From Haliclona indistincta (taxonomy: Eukaryota > Porifera > Demospongiae > Haplosclerida > Chalinidae), in the NCBI GenBank assembly GCA_964017065.1, contig OZ024784.1, positions 9,405,152-9,469,151 on the forward strand: a DNA stretch of 64,000 nucleotides, read 5' to 3'. The position numbers and the translations under genes are program-made. Positions 27,901-38,766 of the stretch are shown in pieces; positions within the stretch are counted from its first letter, which is position 1; each line of letters opens with the position of its first letter. The notes beneath the pieces were generated by a model. It worked only from the letters and a program-made list of their open reading frames with translations, was not told where the DNA came from and did not search any database.

Positions 27901-29606
27901 CCACTTAAGTGCTGCGTCCTCGTCATTTTTCAGCCAATTTTGGTCTTCCTTTAGCCCTGGTGACTGATACAAAAACCTGGTGGTGTCCAGGTGAGCAAAC
28001 AGCACAGTTTAGACCATATTCTATGCCAAAGTATGCATTTCCGGGCACCCTGAAGCCCCAAAAATGCGGAAAGCGGCGAGGGGCTCCGCCCCTTCGAACC
28101 CCGGGTTAAAGGGGGGACACCCCCCTTTAAAAATCCTCCCGTCCTGTGTTCTATATGGTTTAGTGGGGAGGGCGCGTCGAAAAACAGTGGGTTTTTTCAG
28201 TTAATTAGCAATTAAACTTGATTTGACCTTTCTAGAGCACTTTTCACACTAGTTATGACGTCTAGAGTAGGTGGAGTCAATTATGACGCCAAAAGGCATC
28301 ATTAGGGGTTAAAGGGTTAAGGCTTCAAGGTACCTGGAAATGCATACTTTGGTCTAAACAGTGCTGTTTGCTAATCTAGACACCACCAGGTTTTGTATTG
28401 TCAATAAAATAACTCAGTAGCAAAAGGGTTAAGCTAATGATCCTATGAAGATTCTGGTAGGTATATTGAGCAACAACAAATTTGAAGCACATGGTCAATG
28501 AATTTAGTTTTACTAAATGTTACTGTAAACGTAATCAAGTATAACAAAAAATTCAAAGAGATAGAAATAAGGTCTGGCCATTGTCAAACAAACAAAACAA
28601 TCAAAAGTTGACTTAAAATGAGTAATAGGCAATTTTGGCAACACAGATTTAAATCCTCATTTCGACCTCTGGAAATGGATTAAGTGTAAACACACTTTTT
28701 AGATGACAGCTTACTGCCCGAGTTGACATTAATTTTGTTGCTGACTAATTATAGGACTAGAGATAATAGAACCTCATTTATTTCCAATGGTAAACAGCTG
28801 ATGGCAGCTAGTCTCGTCCCCAGACCACTCCCCTTCTGCTATACTTGGGAGAGGGTCTGGTAAAATGGAGGCAAATTTCTGGTTCAATAAGTAATTGTCA
28901 CACGCAAAATCATGTGCACAATAATTAGCTACCTGGTTATCATCAAGCTATTCAAAGGACACACCACTTTAACTATGCTAGATTTACTGTTACGAAGCAA
29001 GTTGAGAATACTTGGTAGGACTAGGTAGCAAAGAGACTTCCCAGCACCTGTGGGAAGAGAAACAAACACGTCTCGCCCCGCTACGAAATTGACCACGGCT
29101 TCTTGCTGCTCAGCCGACAAACATGAATATCAAAGCTGTTCGGCGCTCTTTGATATCAATTTCATGATAGCATTCCTTGGATAAGCCATGATCAATGCAC
29201 GTGGTCGTCGCGTGCAGGTCATGTGAATTTTGGGAAATATTGCAATCTGATTGATATTTCACAATTCTGAGAATGAAATGTCACGGAACCAGGAATTCGC
29301 CTTCATTTAACCTGACCCTCTCTCTACCAAGCATAGCGGAAGGGGAGTGGTCTGGGGACGAAACTAGATAGCAGCAAACTTGTACTCGACAAACAGACTA
29401 CAAGTATGCTAGTATAGGTGTGGTATGCTTCTAGACTAACTAATTTAGTTAAACCACTTTTAGATGTACATCATTCTCATGGAACATGAGTCATGGTGCA
29501 TTACTATAACAAGAAATACTAACCTTCCAGATATCTTGCAGTCTCCCATGTCCATGCACAGACTAGTGCTGATCCCATCAAGTTTGGCATTCTCCAATAA
29601 CTTCAT
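24938..29606 (-). CDS. MAF1: MAF1 homologue, repressor of RNA polymerase III
   Basis: Phosphoprotein that restrains Pol III when TOR signalling falls (family knowledge). Exon 1 (29524-29606) encodes [18 protein letters not shown]...GDCKISG, the typical MAF1 N-terminus, and splices across a 3.4 kb intron to [18 protein letters not shown] (about 25560-26055). That exon continues with [38 protein letters not shown] and LWGAVDEEI. The next exon (about 25382-25502) reads [20 protein letters not shown] and [13 protein letters not shown]. The last exon (24938-25113) is acidic, as in other MAF1 proteins, with stop at 24938-24940. A possible donor (CCAG|GTAATG) near 24966 means the last ten residues are uncertain. 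The Ser-rich insert after ALSPPQT is longer than in human. Confidence 0.92.
27287..28310. mobile_element. TIR element A (about 70 bp inverted ends) in MAF1 intron 1
   Basis: The left end AACCCCTAACGACATGCATA matches the inverse of the right end (ATGACGCCAAAAGGCATCAT followed by TAGGGGTT). The match continues through TGACTCCACCTACT, AGACGTCAT and GTGAAAAGTG for about 70 bp with mismatches. No transposase was recognised inside. The interior holds a GC-rich patch (28070-28135, AGGGGCTCCGCCCC). It overlaps the inverted pair of element B rather than nesting cleanly. Confidence 0.65.
27713..28433. mobile_element. TIR element B, overlapping element A
   Basis: Left end TTAACCCTTTAATTACTGAA pairs with the inverse of the right end (ACTCAGTAGCAAAAGGGTTAA). 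Further in, a block at about 27960-28057 is inverted at about 28322-28412 (ACCTGGTGGTGTC and AAAGTATGCATTTCC in each). The right arm seems to lack about 200 bp found in the left. The right end of element A falls between the arms, so insertion and rearrangement are mixed here. Confidence 0.6.
28808..29366. mobile_element. 559 bp TIR element carrying a helicase fragment
   Basis: Inverted ends of about 85 bp: left CTAGTCTCGTCCCCAGACCA, right the inverse reading CTAGTTTCGTCCCCAGACCA, with TGGTTC at the inner edge of both arms. The flanks GATGGCAG (28800-28807) and GATAGCAG (29367-29374) look like an 8 bp target duplication with one change, which would suit the hAT type. Between the arms lies a minus-strand ATPase fragment (see next feature). 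It sits in MAF1 intron 1, about 160 bp downstream of exon 1. Confidence 0.75.
28929..29120 (-). pseudogene. RecQ/DEAD-type helicase N-terminal fragment
   Basis: A 63-residue open stretch reads [20 protein letters not shown], then [15 protein letters not shown] (Walker A, motif I, with the [11 protein letters not shown] context typical of RecQ-like helicases), then [10 protein letters not shown] (motif Ia). It ends after motif Ia, and an in-frame TGA lies just upstream of the SAEQQE block. No motif II-VI follows. It is therefore a captured or left-over piece, fully contained between the inverted ends of a short mobile element, not a host gene. Confidence 0.72.
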
Positions 29607-30380
29607 GGCGATCAAGACTGATTCACCCACTCTCTGATTATAGTGGTGTTTACAGAACTTCTTCAATAATGGTCCAATTAGACACTCCTTTGACAGTAAT
29701 GGTACTCAAATGATGAAACTATTGATTTCTTTGATCAGTAAAGATCGTCAAAAGATCTTCTTGTCAACAAGAAGTGTTTAATGTAAGTGACAGTTAAATA
29801 AAGGTCGATGTCGATTTATAATACTCAATCCACTTGACTTGAAGGCAGGGGGCATAGGGTCGACCAGCGAACTAGCGCAAGGAAGAAGATTAACACCTGA
29901 TCTACAACAGAACCACGAAGCCATCAAACAAGAAAACCAACAGAATGAGTGCTATTTTCCCTCAGTTCCCCGGACCTAAACTAATGTACCAGGAGGAGAC
30001 AGAACTTAATTTTGAGAAGAAACAAATCCTCAAACAGTCTCTGTGCTTGCAAGGAAAGTAGCAACTTGATACAGAGTTGAACTACAAGGTGGAGGAGGTG
30101 TGTTATGGAGTCGACGGCCGCAAAATATATAACCCGCCAAAAATAATGTAACACGGAGTTCCACACGTACTTCAAGATTTATATCCTTTAGTAGACAGAA
30201 CTTTAACCCTCTGTGTAGCACTGCTAGTAAAGACAACACGACTGCTTGTACGATACGGACACCAAAGTACTGGGTCCAAGGAAGACGAAGAAACGCTGAG
30301 CAATGGTCGTCGAGTAAACACAAAGTGACGTCATAACTTAATAATAATTATTATTAATTAATTTAGGCGGTACCAGCAAC
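29607..30380. other. MAF1/WWOX divergent intergenic region with unexplained sequence
   Basis: 774 bp between divergent start codons. It must contain both promoters. The middle (29820-30200) looks different from a promoter: it has AGGTCGATGTCGATTTATAA, a short open frame from 29946 (MSAIFPQFPGPKLMYQEETE, ends after 38 codons), and an RGVDGRKIYNPP-like stretch. It could be a remnant of a mobile element or a small unrecognised exon. Direction and identity are not settled. Confidence 0.35.
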
Positions 30381-32438
30381 ATGGCCGACGTTCTTCCTCT
30401 ATCGAATCTCGCTTACTGGGGTCGCACAAATCCTGATGTGGAAGACATCACACGCTTGCCCACTGATTGGGAAGCACGTTTGACAGACGAAGGACGAATG
30501 TTCTTTTTAAAGTAAGTTGAATGATATTAAAACCGCTTTTTATGTACTTTTTACAGCCATAGCACTCAAACAACTCAATGGGCGCATCCAACAAACAACA
30601 TCAAGTATAGAGTTCCACGAAGTATGCATACAATTATTGATATTATGTCTGTTATTGTATACTCCACCGCAGATCTTCCTTATGGTTGGCAAATGTTCCG
30701 TGACAATGATAATGTACTGCTGTATGTCGAGTGAGCCAATAAGCTAATAATAATAATATTTTTACCCATGCGCAGTATGTGGGAGAGTTATGTGTTGAGT
30801 TTGTCTACGTACGTATGATATGTGTGTCGTCAAAAACACGCCTGTTTGCGTCTTAGCGCTCAAAAATCTCCACGAAAACACTCTCTGCAGCTTCACTGAA
30901 TTTATACCATATTAATTATAGCGGGAAATTTTTATGAATGTGCGAGATAGAGGATTTCGCGAATAATATTTTCGCAATTGGCCTATCTTTGTCAACTAAA
31001 ACAAGACATTCACGGATAAAATTTCGCGAATAGCCTATAATTCGCAAAATTCGCGAAAATTTCCCGCTATACGGTAGTCCTGTGAAGATGTTTCTGTAGC
31101 TGTCTTTCCAATAATGCTGGAGTAGTTATGTATTAGCTATATAGATCTTAGCTCAGCGCACGGGTATGTGTTCATTAGAACTACTGTTATTATCATTTTG
31201 TAATTGTGCAGTTATATTGAAGGATTGAGCTCTCGAACTGATCCAAGATTGCTTAATACTGCAGCTTATAGTTTTCCTGAAAAGTATGATATTCGACCAT
31301 TTGCTCCATTCAAGCGTCGTTTCAAACCATACGTGAAAGCTGATGAAATTTTAAAACAGTCTGATCTTAGTGGGAGTGTAGCTATCATTACTGGAGCCAG
31401 TTCTGGGTTAGGTCAGTGTGTGACACATTGTTGAAAATGACAGTCATAGTTTTTTATTATTATAGGATTTGAAACAGCAAAATGTTTAGCTGCATACGGT
31501 TGTCATGTGATCATGGCATGTAGGAATAGTGGAAAAGCTCATGATGCCCAGCAGAGAATACAAGACAAACATGTGAGTGCGGCTCTTGTGATGATGTGAT
31601 GATGGTAGTGACATTGTAGCCGTCTGCTCAAGTCGAAGTGATGGAATTAGATCTCTCTTCACTGCGATCAGTCAAGCAGTTTGCTACAGCATTCCTAGCC
31701 CGTAAATTGCCTCTCAATATTCTAGTGTGTAATGCAGCTGTGATTGAGTGGGAGTATTGTCTTAGTGAGGATGGACTAGAGAGAACATTTGCCACCAACC
31801 ATCTTGGTCATTTCTTTCTTGTTGAACTGCTACTAAATCAGCTGAAACTGTCTGCTCCTTCTCGAGTTGTGGTTGTGACATCGGAATCTCATTGGTTAGT
31901 GATGCTTTTCATAGTTGTTATGTCTTGCTTTCCTCCTCAGGTATCCCTCAGTTCGTTCATGTGAGTTAGACATATCGTCTCTTCAACACTCTTCTAAAGA
32001 CTCATACAATCCTATGCTTGCTTATGGTGCCTCAAAACTTTGCAATGTACTCTTTGCAATGGAAGTTCATCGAAGATACTCTAGTCAAGGAATATCCTGT
32101 AATGCTGTACATCCTGGTAACTTACTTCCTACCCAGCTCATGAGGAATGCTGGTTGCTTGTACAAAGCTACTGGTTTCCTTGCTAGGATGTTCACTAGTT
32201 CAGTGGTATGGTGTTACTACAATAATTATAATGCTATCCTTATTCTCTCCACTAGGAACAAGCTGCCTCTACCATTGTCTTTTGTGCTGCTCATCCACTG
32301 ATGGACAAAGTTAGTGGACTCTACTGGTATCGTTGTAAGGCAACAGAGCCCTCTCCTGAAGCACAGCGTGCCAGCTCTGCTGCCGCTCTCTGGGAATTTA
32401 GTAAACAACTACTGTCCTCTAGAACTAATCGCTTGTGA
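30381..32438 (+). CDS. WWOX: WW domain-containing oxidoreductase
   Basis: Two WW domains plus a short-chain dehydrogenase; in animals a tumour-suppressor-type adaptor and metabolic regulator. WW1 is split over exons 1 and 2 (LPTDWEARLTDEGRMFFL joined to NHSTQTTQWAHP). WW2 is split over exon 3 (30674-30731) and the exon at 31212 (LPYGWQMFRDNDNVLLYVD joined to YIEGLSSRTDPRL). The dehydrogenase has the cofactor loop ITGASSGLG (31388-31414), LVCNAA (31720s), ATNHLGHFFLV, and the catalytic YGASK (about 32020-32035) followed by CNAVHPGN. About 8 exons; stop TGA 32436-32438. The second Trp of WW2 is replaced by Pro-like context (TDPRL), as in human WWOX WW2, where it is Tyr. Domain order is unique to WWOX, so I am confident. 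Confidence 0.92.
30904..31075. mobile_element. MITE related to the TACCGTATAGC family, in WWOX intron
   Basis: Right end reads AAATTTCCCGCTATACGGTA; left end TATAGCGGGAAATTTTT is its inverse, with a small insertion after TACC. The interior is full of TTCGCGAA motifs. The TACCGTATAGC terminus matches the element at 12242-12430. Non-coding. Confidence 0.65.
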
Positions 32439-32548
32439 GCACAAATCGAGTTATGACGCTAGACAATACTTATCATACAATCATTAATTTTTGTAACTGA
32501 ATTCTTATGACATTGGTACTACTATAATGGCAGCAGTTTGAGTCTTTA

Positions 32549-33524
32549 CTATAGTTCTGAGCTATCTGATTCAGCTTCTATTAGCTGGCGTTCTTCAACT
32601 ATCATCTCTGCCATTTCCTCCTCTCCCTCTTGTGCGGGTGTTGCTGTCTCAAGGCTGTTTACTATTATTCCAATACCAGGACTTTTTGTTTGTGCAAATA
32701 GTTGAGCAAGACGCTTTCTTTGGGCTATCTTGTAGTAGAAGATTAAAGGAGAAGTCTTGAACATACTGATGAAGCTCAAAATTGCTGACGTTGCATGCAG
32801 CACTGTGAGGATTATAAGCAGTAGCTGCAGTTTCACTGAGATGTCCAAACAAGAGTGAACCCGAGTGAAGAAGGGTTGCTCTCCTAACAAGAGAGGGATT
32901 TTGCATTGGTCTTTCATACTGTCTAGCAGATAACAACAGTAGCAAGTGTTAGGAGGGAAGACTAGTGGGTCGCAGTTCATTCCTTGACATGGTGAACTGA
33001 TCTCTATAGGTGTATGCCGACACATATGAAATTTGGTCTTGCTAAGGTATATACTAGCTGTTCCATCTACAGCAGCAGCAGCGATACACACTAGGACACA
33101 AGTGGCACCGGCAATTGTACTGATTGCAGACTGCATTACAATAATGAGAGATAAATACAATAAGCCTGATTGATATAATCATCTTACTAGTTTGACTTTG
33201 TATTTGTCGATCTTTCTGAAGTTTAGCATTCTCAAGAATACTACCATGAGACGATACAAACCCAGCGCCATTATCTGCAGGAAAACAATTGGACTATTGC
33301 AGAGAGCTAGCTAAAAGACTCACAAACAATCCCGCCCAGAAGGCACCCATGGGGTATTGAGGTGTAGTTGTTGCCGCTACTACTCCCATCACTATCACGA
33401 ATATTCCAATGATCACTTTCAAGCAGGACAGCAGGATGTAAGGGATCCTAGGGCGACGTATCTCGTGTAGGATCACCCACAAATCCTTGAAAAAGTCACT
33501 AATTGTCGCGAAAAGGCCAGCCAT
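32549..33524 (-). CDS. Four-span membrane protein, unassigned
   Basis: Three exons, ATG 33522-33524 (MAGLFATISDFFKDLW), stop TAG 32549-32551, about 285 residues. Four likely membrane helices: SCLKVIIGIFVIVMGVVAA, an AFWAGLFIMALGLYRLMVVF-type helix across the first splice, STIAGATCVLVCIAAAAVDG, and LLLIILTVLHATSAILSFIS. The loop between helices 3 and 4 has several Cys residues (CRHTP, CQGMNC, CYCC, QCKI), probably disulphide-bonded outside the membrane. The acidic C-terminus (QEGEEEMAEMIVEERQ) is cytosolic. The layout resembles MS4A/TMEM255/sarcospan-like tetraspans but I cannot place it in one family. Tail to tail with WWOX, 110 bp apart. Confidence 0.75.
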
Positions 33525-33668
33525 GACTTTCGTGCTCGCCGAGAAACAATAATTCTTTTGCAGTGTCCATGCACGCGGCATTCGGCGTCCCTGGAAACCC
33601 GAAATGCACGTAGTGTACTGTACCACAAAAATCTATTAACTGTATTATTGACCGTAGTGTAACTGTTA

Positions 33669-36600
33669 TTATGAAATAGAGCAGTTATCTGAAGGGTTGT
33701 TGTGAATACCACCCATGAGCAACTGATTGACAACAGCCTTAGCCATGTACGAGACAGTACCATATGTACCACTAGGTGTAAGAGTGTAGAATAATTCCTG
33801 AGAGAAGGAAATAGATTTGATCAGTAAGTCATTGAATTGCTGACACAGACCTCGTCTTGACTAGCACCATCTACATTATCTAAGTGCAATCTACCGTGTC
33901 CAACATCTTCCTTCAGTTGTTTGAAAGCAGTCCGTAGCAACTAGAAAGCACAACAGCATTACAACGTCAAACGGTATACACCGACTCACATCATCAAGAT
34001 CCATACACTTGGGTGCGCTTAGCTCAGGATTACGCTCCAGTACAGTAGATACTACCATCAACAACTAGAGGGAGAAGTGCCTGCAAAGTGCCTTAGATCA
34101 TTCAATGATTACTAACCTCTACAACTAATTGTCTATACTCTGGACTGGTGACATTACTGAGCAATTCTTCTACCTTTGAATAGAACGTCTTTTCTTGTGC
34201 AGACATTATCTGAATAGTGGGTTTCTGAAAAATAAATTTAGGAGTGTGAGTGAGTTATGTTTTGACGTGACTTACTTGTTCAAGATGGCGTCCTCGTACT
34301 TGTATCCCACCAGGAGTTCTCCTCAGCACTCCATGAACTGAAAGTGTAGTAGATTGTCAAGGCATAGACAGGCTAACACTTACCACGAGTATAGAAATCA
34401 GGAGGAACTCTGTTGAGAGCTCCATCCAACTGTCGCTTGTTGAGTGGTGACCTGAAAGCAAAAATGACTAGAAAATACTGCAAACGACAGGAAAACCTTG
34501 ACATGTCATTGCTTTTAAGCACATCCTTCAAGAGCTCTTTGACTTCATAAGGTGCAAGTTTGTATAGTGACTGGTCAACATAGTGAAATGACATTGCAAT
34601 GTCGAGCATGGTAGTGCTTACTGTCATATTTCCTTGTCTGTGAAGCTCATTCTTCATTGCTTGAATAATCCACCTGTGTAGCAGCTGAAATTTGTGTGAG
34701 GGCAAGAAAGATGGGAGTTACCCTAGCCGTAGTCTCAGCATTCCTTCAAAGTGGTTGGTAAAGTCAGGATGAGTAAGTATATCAGCAAGATAGATCAATA
34801 TCTAAAAATAAAGAACTCCTAAATTCCGATAATAGGGTTGCATGGTACCTCCTGTTGTACCACAGCCTCAATAGGTTCATATGGCATACACTGCCTGTAC
34901 ACTATACTGCTGATCTCTTCTGGTCCAAGAGGCTCAGTAATAATGTGCTCTGGGTATCCAAATACTCCTATACTGACCTACGATTATGAAATACTCTGGC
35001 TAGCTATACAGCAAAATTTTAATAATGTCTGAAAACAATGACAATTTCTCAAAAGTGAATTACCTCTTTATCCTTGACTAATATTGAGGAGAGTGAGGGA
35101 GCAAGACAGTCAACAACTTTACCAAGCAGACTGGAACCCAACCTAACAGCCATCCTGAGTAGAGTGGTGATAGAGCCAGGCATAGGTATTGATCGATGAT
35201 GCTCACCAATGTTTGGATGAAGCTGCTTCATGATACACATCCTCCAGGTTCTCATGAATACTGACTATGAGTAAGCTTGTTGTTAGTGTGCATGTGAATT
35301 GCAACTAAACTGCTTACAAGTATCAAGAAGTGACTCCTTTCCTTCTCTCTTCATGAGCTCTTGCAGCAGATATAAATGGGAGACAAATGAAGACGGTCTC
35401 TATCAGAGTGCAAAGAAATAATAATACAAGTCATGCTTCTCAGCAATAATATTTACTTGTTTCAGCAGCTCTTTAATGTCACCAGTTGAATAAGACACAA
35501 CATCCTGACAAATACGGTGAACATGCACAATGGTAGTTAAACACTGCCTACCGATGCAATGTATTCTGGATCCCGTTCAGGAATATCTTCCATAGTAGCA
35601 AGGAACATCAGCTGAAGAGGTTCAATGTTCATGACCTCCTCAGCTCCTGAGAGAGACACCGTGCTGCCAACAGGACTGAGCTTGAGTGAGAGAGAGGATG
35701 ATCGAGTACGCATCCTAGGGCTCCATCTGGATAATGTTGCAACTTGCGGATATCGATAATTATTGATTTATACCCACACAGCTGGTTTAGGAGTGTGTTC
35801 TTCCTCGTCACCTTCATACATGTACACCAGGTTCTCAATACATGAAGTGGAAATGAGTGCCTGTACAATAGTATGTATGTAGCAGCAAGCAGTAAACTTA
35901 TTTATCGTAAGCATAAAAATTTTATGAAAAAGTTAGTTTTTTTTGGTGTACACCAGCTATAAATAGCACAGAAGGCAACAAATGTTTTTATAGTAACTTA
36001 CTAATAGTTAATCTAAACAGCTGGTATCTCAACATTCTAAGGACTCACCTGAAGGCGATCCAGTCGTACTCTGGTTCCATCAACCTCTCCACTCTTAAGC
36101 AATGCTAGAAACTCTATCATATCACTGAAGTACCCTCCTCTGTAGACAAACACAAGAACTAAAATGCACAGACTTCTAGTGTGTAGGCTACTAACTTGAA
36201 TAAGCTCTCTTGAAGCAGAATAGTCACTGTAGGTCGTCCACTCAAGTTCCAGTAGCTATTGAGAAACCTCAGAATAGACTAGAAGACAGTCGTTGTACAA
36301 GATTATACTGCAGCAGTTAGTGCACACCTTAACAGTGTCAATGAACAGTTTAATATCATAGGACATGTAGAAGTCTGCAATGTTGAGATCGGTAGGATAG
36401 AATACAGTCATCTGACCAAATATCTTGTATATCTACAACACAAACAACCATTATCAACACACCCGCAGCAGGCACTCTTACCTTGCTGGTACCAATTGCT
36501 CCTATAGGACGCTTTGGTCTACCAGTCAAGCTAAGTTTTTTGTTTGCTCCCAAATGACTGTACACCTGAGTATGCAGTAAATGTACAACAATGACACCAC

Positions 36601-38694
36601 AATGACATCACTGACATTGAGGAGCACTTCTCCTGGTGAGCTAAGCGTGACAGGCTCGATTTGTTTAGGAGTCTGTGTTGGAATGCCGTAATTAGCAAGC
36701 ATGGACTGAAGCCTAGGAGAAGGGGGTAGGAGAAAGAATGAGAAATATGGGACATGTACCGAAAGCTTTCTGATATGAGAGCCACTTGAACCAGAATGTC
36801 GTCTCCAGGAGGCCGAAAGCGAAGGTGCTTACCACCCATCATGTTAGCTGTTGCTGGTAAGTGGAGACCAATTGGATCAAGCTCTACTGGACTGACCAAT
36901 TGATCCTCTGGAAGAGAATAAGAGAATGAATGAAAGATGATGTGATGAGCTCACTGAGTAATCGTGCAATAAAGAACAAAGCCTGAGCCCATAGAAATGG
37001 CTTAGAGTCATTTAGAGGTACCATCACATTTCTACTGGGCAGATAGCTGTCTTCTCCAACTTGAGGATAGTAATAGAGCTTTGGAACAACAGGTAAGTCT
37101 AAAAGAAAATAGACATTAACAGCAAACAATGAGGGCTTCTCTAACCTGAGTCAGTGTAAATCAGGCAACCTTTCAGCTTATTCCAGTATTCACCAGCAGC
37201 TTGATGGTTATTGCGAAACATCTCTAAATGGAATAAAAAATAATTATCAATGGACACAAATGCTTCCGACAATACTCACAACAAAGTTAGAGAATACACA
37301 CACAAACTACTAACCAGTAATGTATTTGTACAAAAATACTAGTGGCCATTGACACTCAATGCCATCAAACTCCTGGAAAAAAATAATGATAAAGTTGTAA
37401 GAAAGGCACAATCACTGCAAACCTCCAGTTCCATTGGTTGATAGTATCGTCTGCTCTTATCCTCAACTACCGTGTGATGACCATCCTTCAGGAAACGCTT
37501 AAACCCATACTTACCCTGTCAGAAAATAATCTAATTCAATTCTCAGCCTGTTCTTTATAATACCTCGAGAGTGTTCACCACTTTCTCCTCACTCCTTCTC
37601 CTTAGCTCCTTATCATCAATAGTGAAGCCGGGATATCCAGTAATACACAGTATAGCTGCATCAGTTTCCTTTGATCGAGACTCCTTAGGCAGTAGAGTGT
37701 CAAGGATGACATAGTTACGATACTGAGCGTCTGGATCAACATGAATAGTAGACATCTGAGTACCATCCTCCCCAAACAAGTTCAATCCATTTATAGCATC
37801 CAAAGCTGCCTTGGCCATTCCAACAGAACTGAAAGAGTGAGTTGGTATGAAAGACATGGTGGATGAGACTACATCCTAACCTCGCATGTAGTTCTCGGTG
37901 TCCGATGTTTTCTCTGCTTCCTCTCTCCCACATACCATAGTCAGGTGTGCGATATGCTCTCTCCACATAGTACACAAGATTCTGAACAAAATCTACCTCA
38001 TCTTTTGTAAATATGACCTGACAACAATATTGAAAAATGAATTAAAACTCAAAGAATGTTCACAGTACCTGTACATCTGATGCAGTCATTTGTGCTAGCA
38101 TTAGCAGATACAATGATACTCCATCAATCTAATATACCAGTAAAATCAGACATAGGGTAAGAGAAGACAAACCTGAAGGTGACCCCATGTTGTATCATCA
38201 GTAACAGCACAGCCAGTATGGCAGTCAAATCGTGAGTGAAGTGAGTACCTCTCATCTCTGTGCTGTTTGAATAGCTCTACCTGTGAGAAGAGCATGTGTT
38301 AGTGATTAAGAGGTAGGACACTACCTTTTCAGCTTGTCTCAAGAAGCAGTGTAGTAATCCTCTCATGCACTTGACTGCACTCTTCTCTAGTTCATATGTC
38401 CGCCCACGATCATAACCAATGTGACTGCATAGTGTGAATGGTACCAGTCAATAACCTGCAGCTAATCACTAGTTACCGATATGCTACTGACAAGCTCCAC
38501 AGAGCAGTGGCACAGTAGACATTGTCCCTCACTCTAGCATGCTGGCTGTGGCCACGTGGGAACAGACCCAGTGTATGACTCTGATACTGTAATATGGACT
38601 CGTGGACTGTGTGTACAACAAGAATGAGCCTGATATCGCCTTTGATCAACTCACTTTCATCGTAGTATCTGTTCAGCTTCTCTGTTCGCTCCAT
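33669..38694 (-). CDS. PHKB: Phosphorylase b kinase regulatory subunit beta
   Basis: Non-catalytic regulatory subunit of the complex that phosphorylates glycogen phosphorylase. About 28 small exons, ATG 38692-38694, stop TAA 33669-33671. The glucoamylase-like N-terminal region is clear: [40 protein letters not shown] (about 38070-38190), [20 protein letters not shown] (37890-37950), [20 protein letters not shown], and [15 protein letters not shown]. The signature [19 protein letters not shown] (36484-36560) is closer to beta than alpha subunits, as is [14 protein letters not shown]. The calmodulin-binding C-terminal part includes [20 protein letters not shown] sequence (34385-34455). The protein ends CSIS, a CaaX-type prenylation motif equivalent to CLIS of vertebrate PHKB. 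Shares a 72 bp divergent promoter with RELCH. Confidence 0.93.
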
Positions 38695-38766
38695 TATCAG
38701 CTGGGTGTGGTTAGACGAATCAAACCACGCCTTTACAATTTAGGTGTGGCTGTGACGTTATTAAAA
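38695..38766. promoter_or_regulatory. PHKB/RELCH divergent promoter
   Basis: Only 72 bp separate the two start codons. No TATA element. The ATG of RELCH lies in AAAATGGCCGCC, a context like the YY1/initiator motif (AAGATGGCGGC) common in TATA-less animal promoters, which would place initiation and translation start close together. Confidence 0.6.

Noticed and set aside
28060..28140. GC-rich patch with TTCGAACCCCGGG resembling a tRNA T-arm
   Set aside because: No cloverleaf could be drawn around it, and it lies inside a palindromic transposon interior.
29850..29870. Possible tRNA primer-binding site of an LTR element
   Set aside because: No matching long terminal repeats or pol motifs nearby on either strand.
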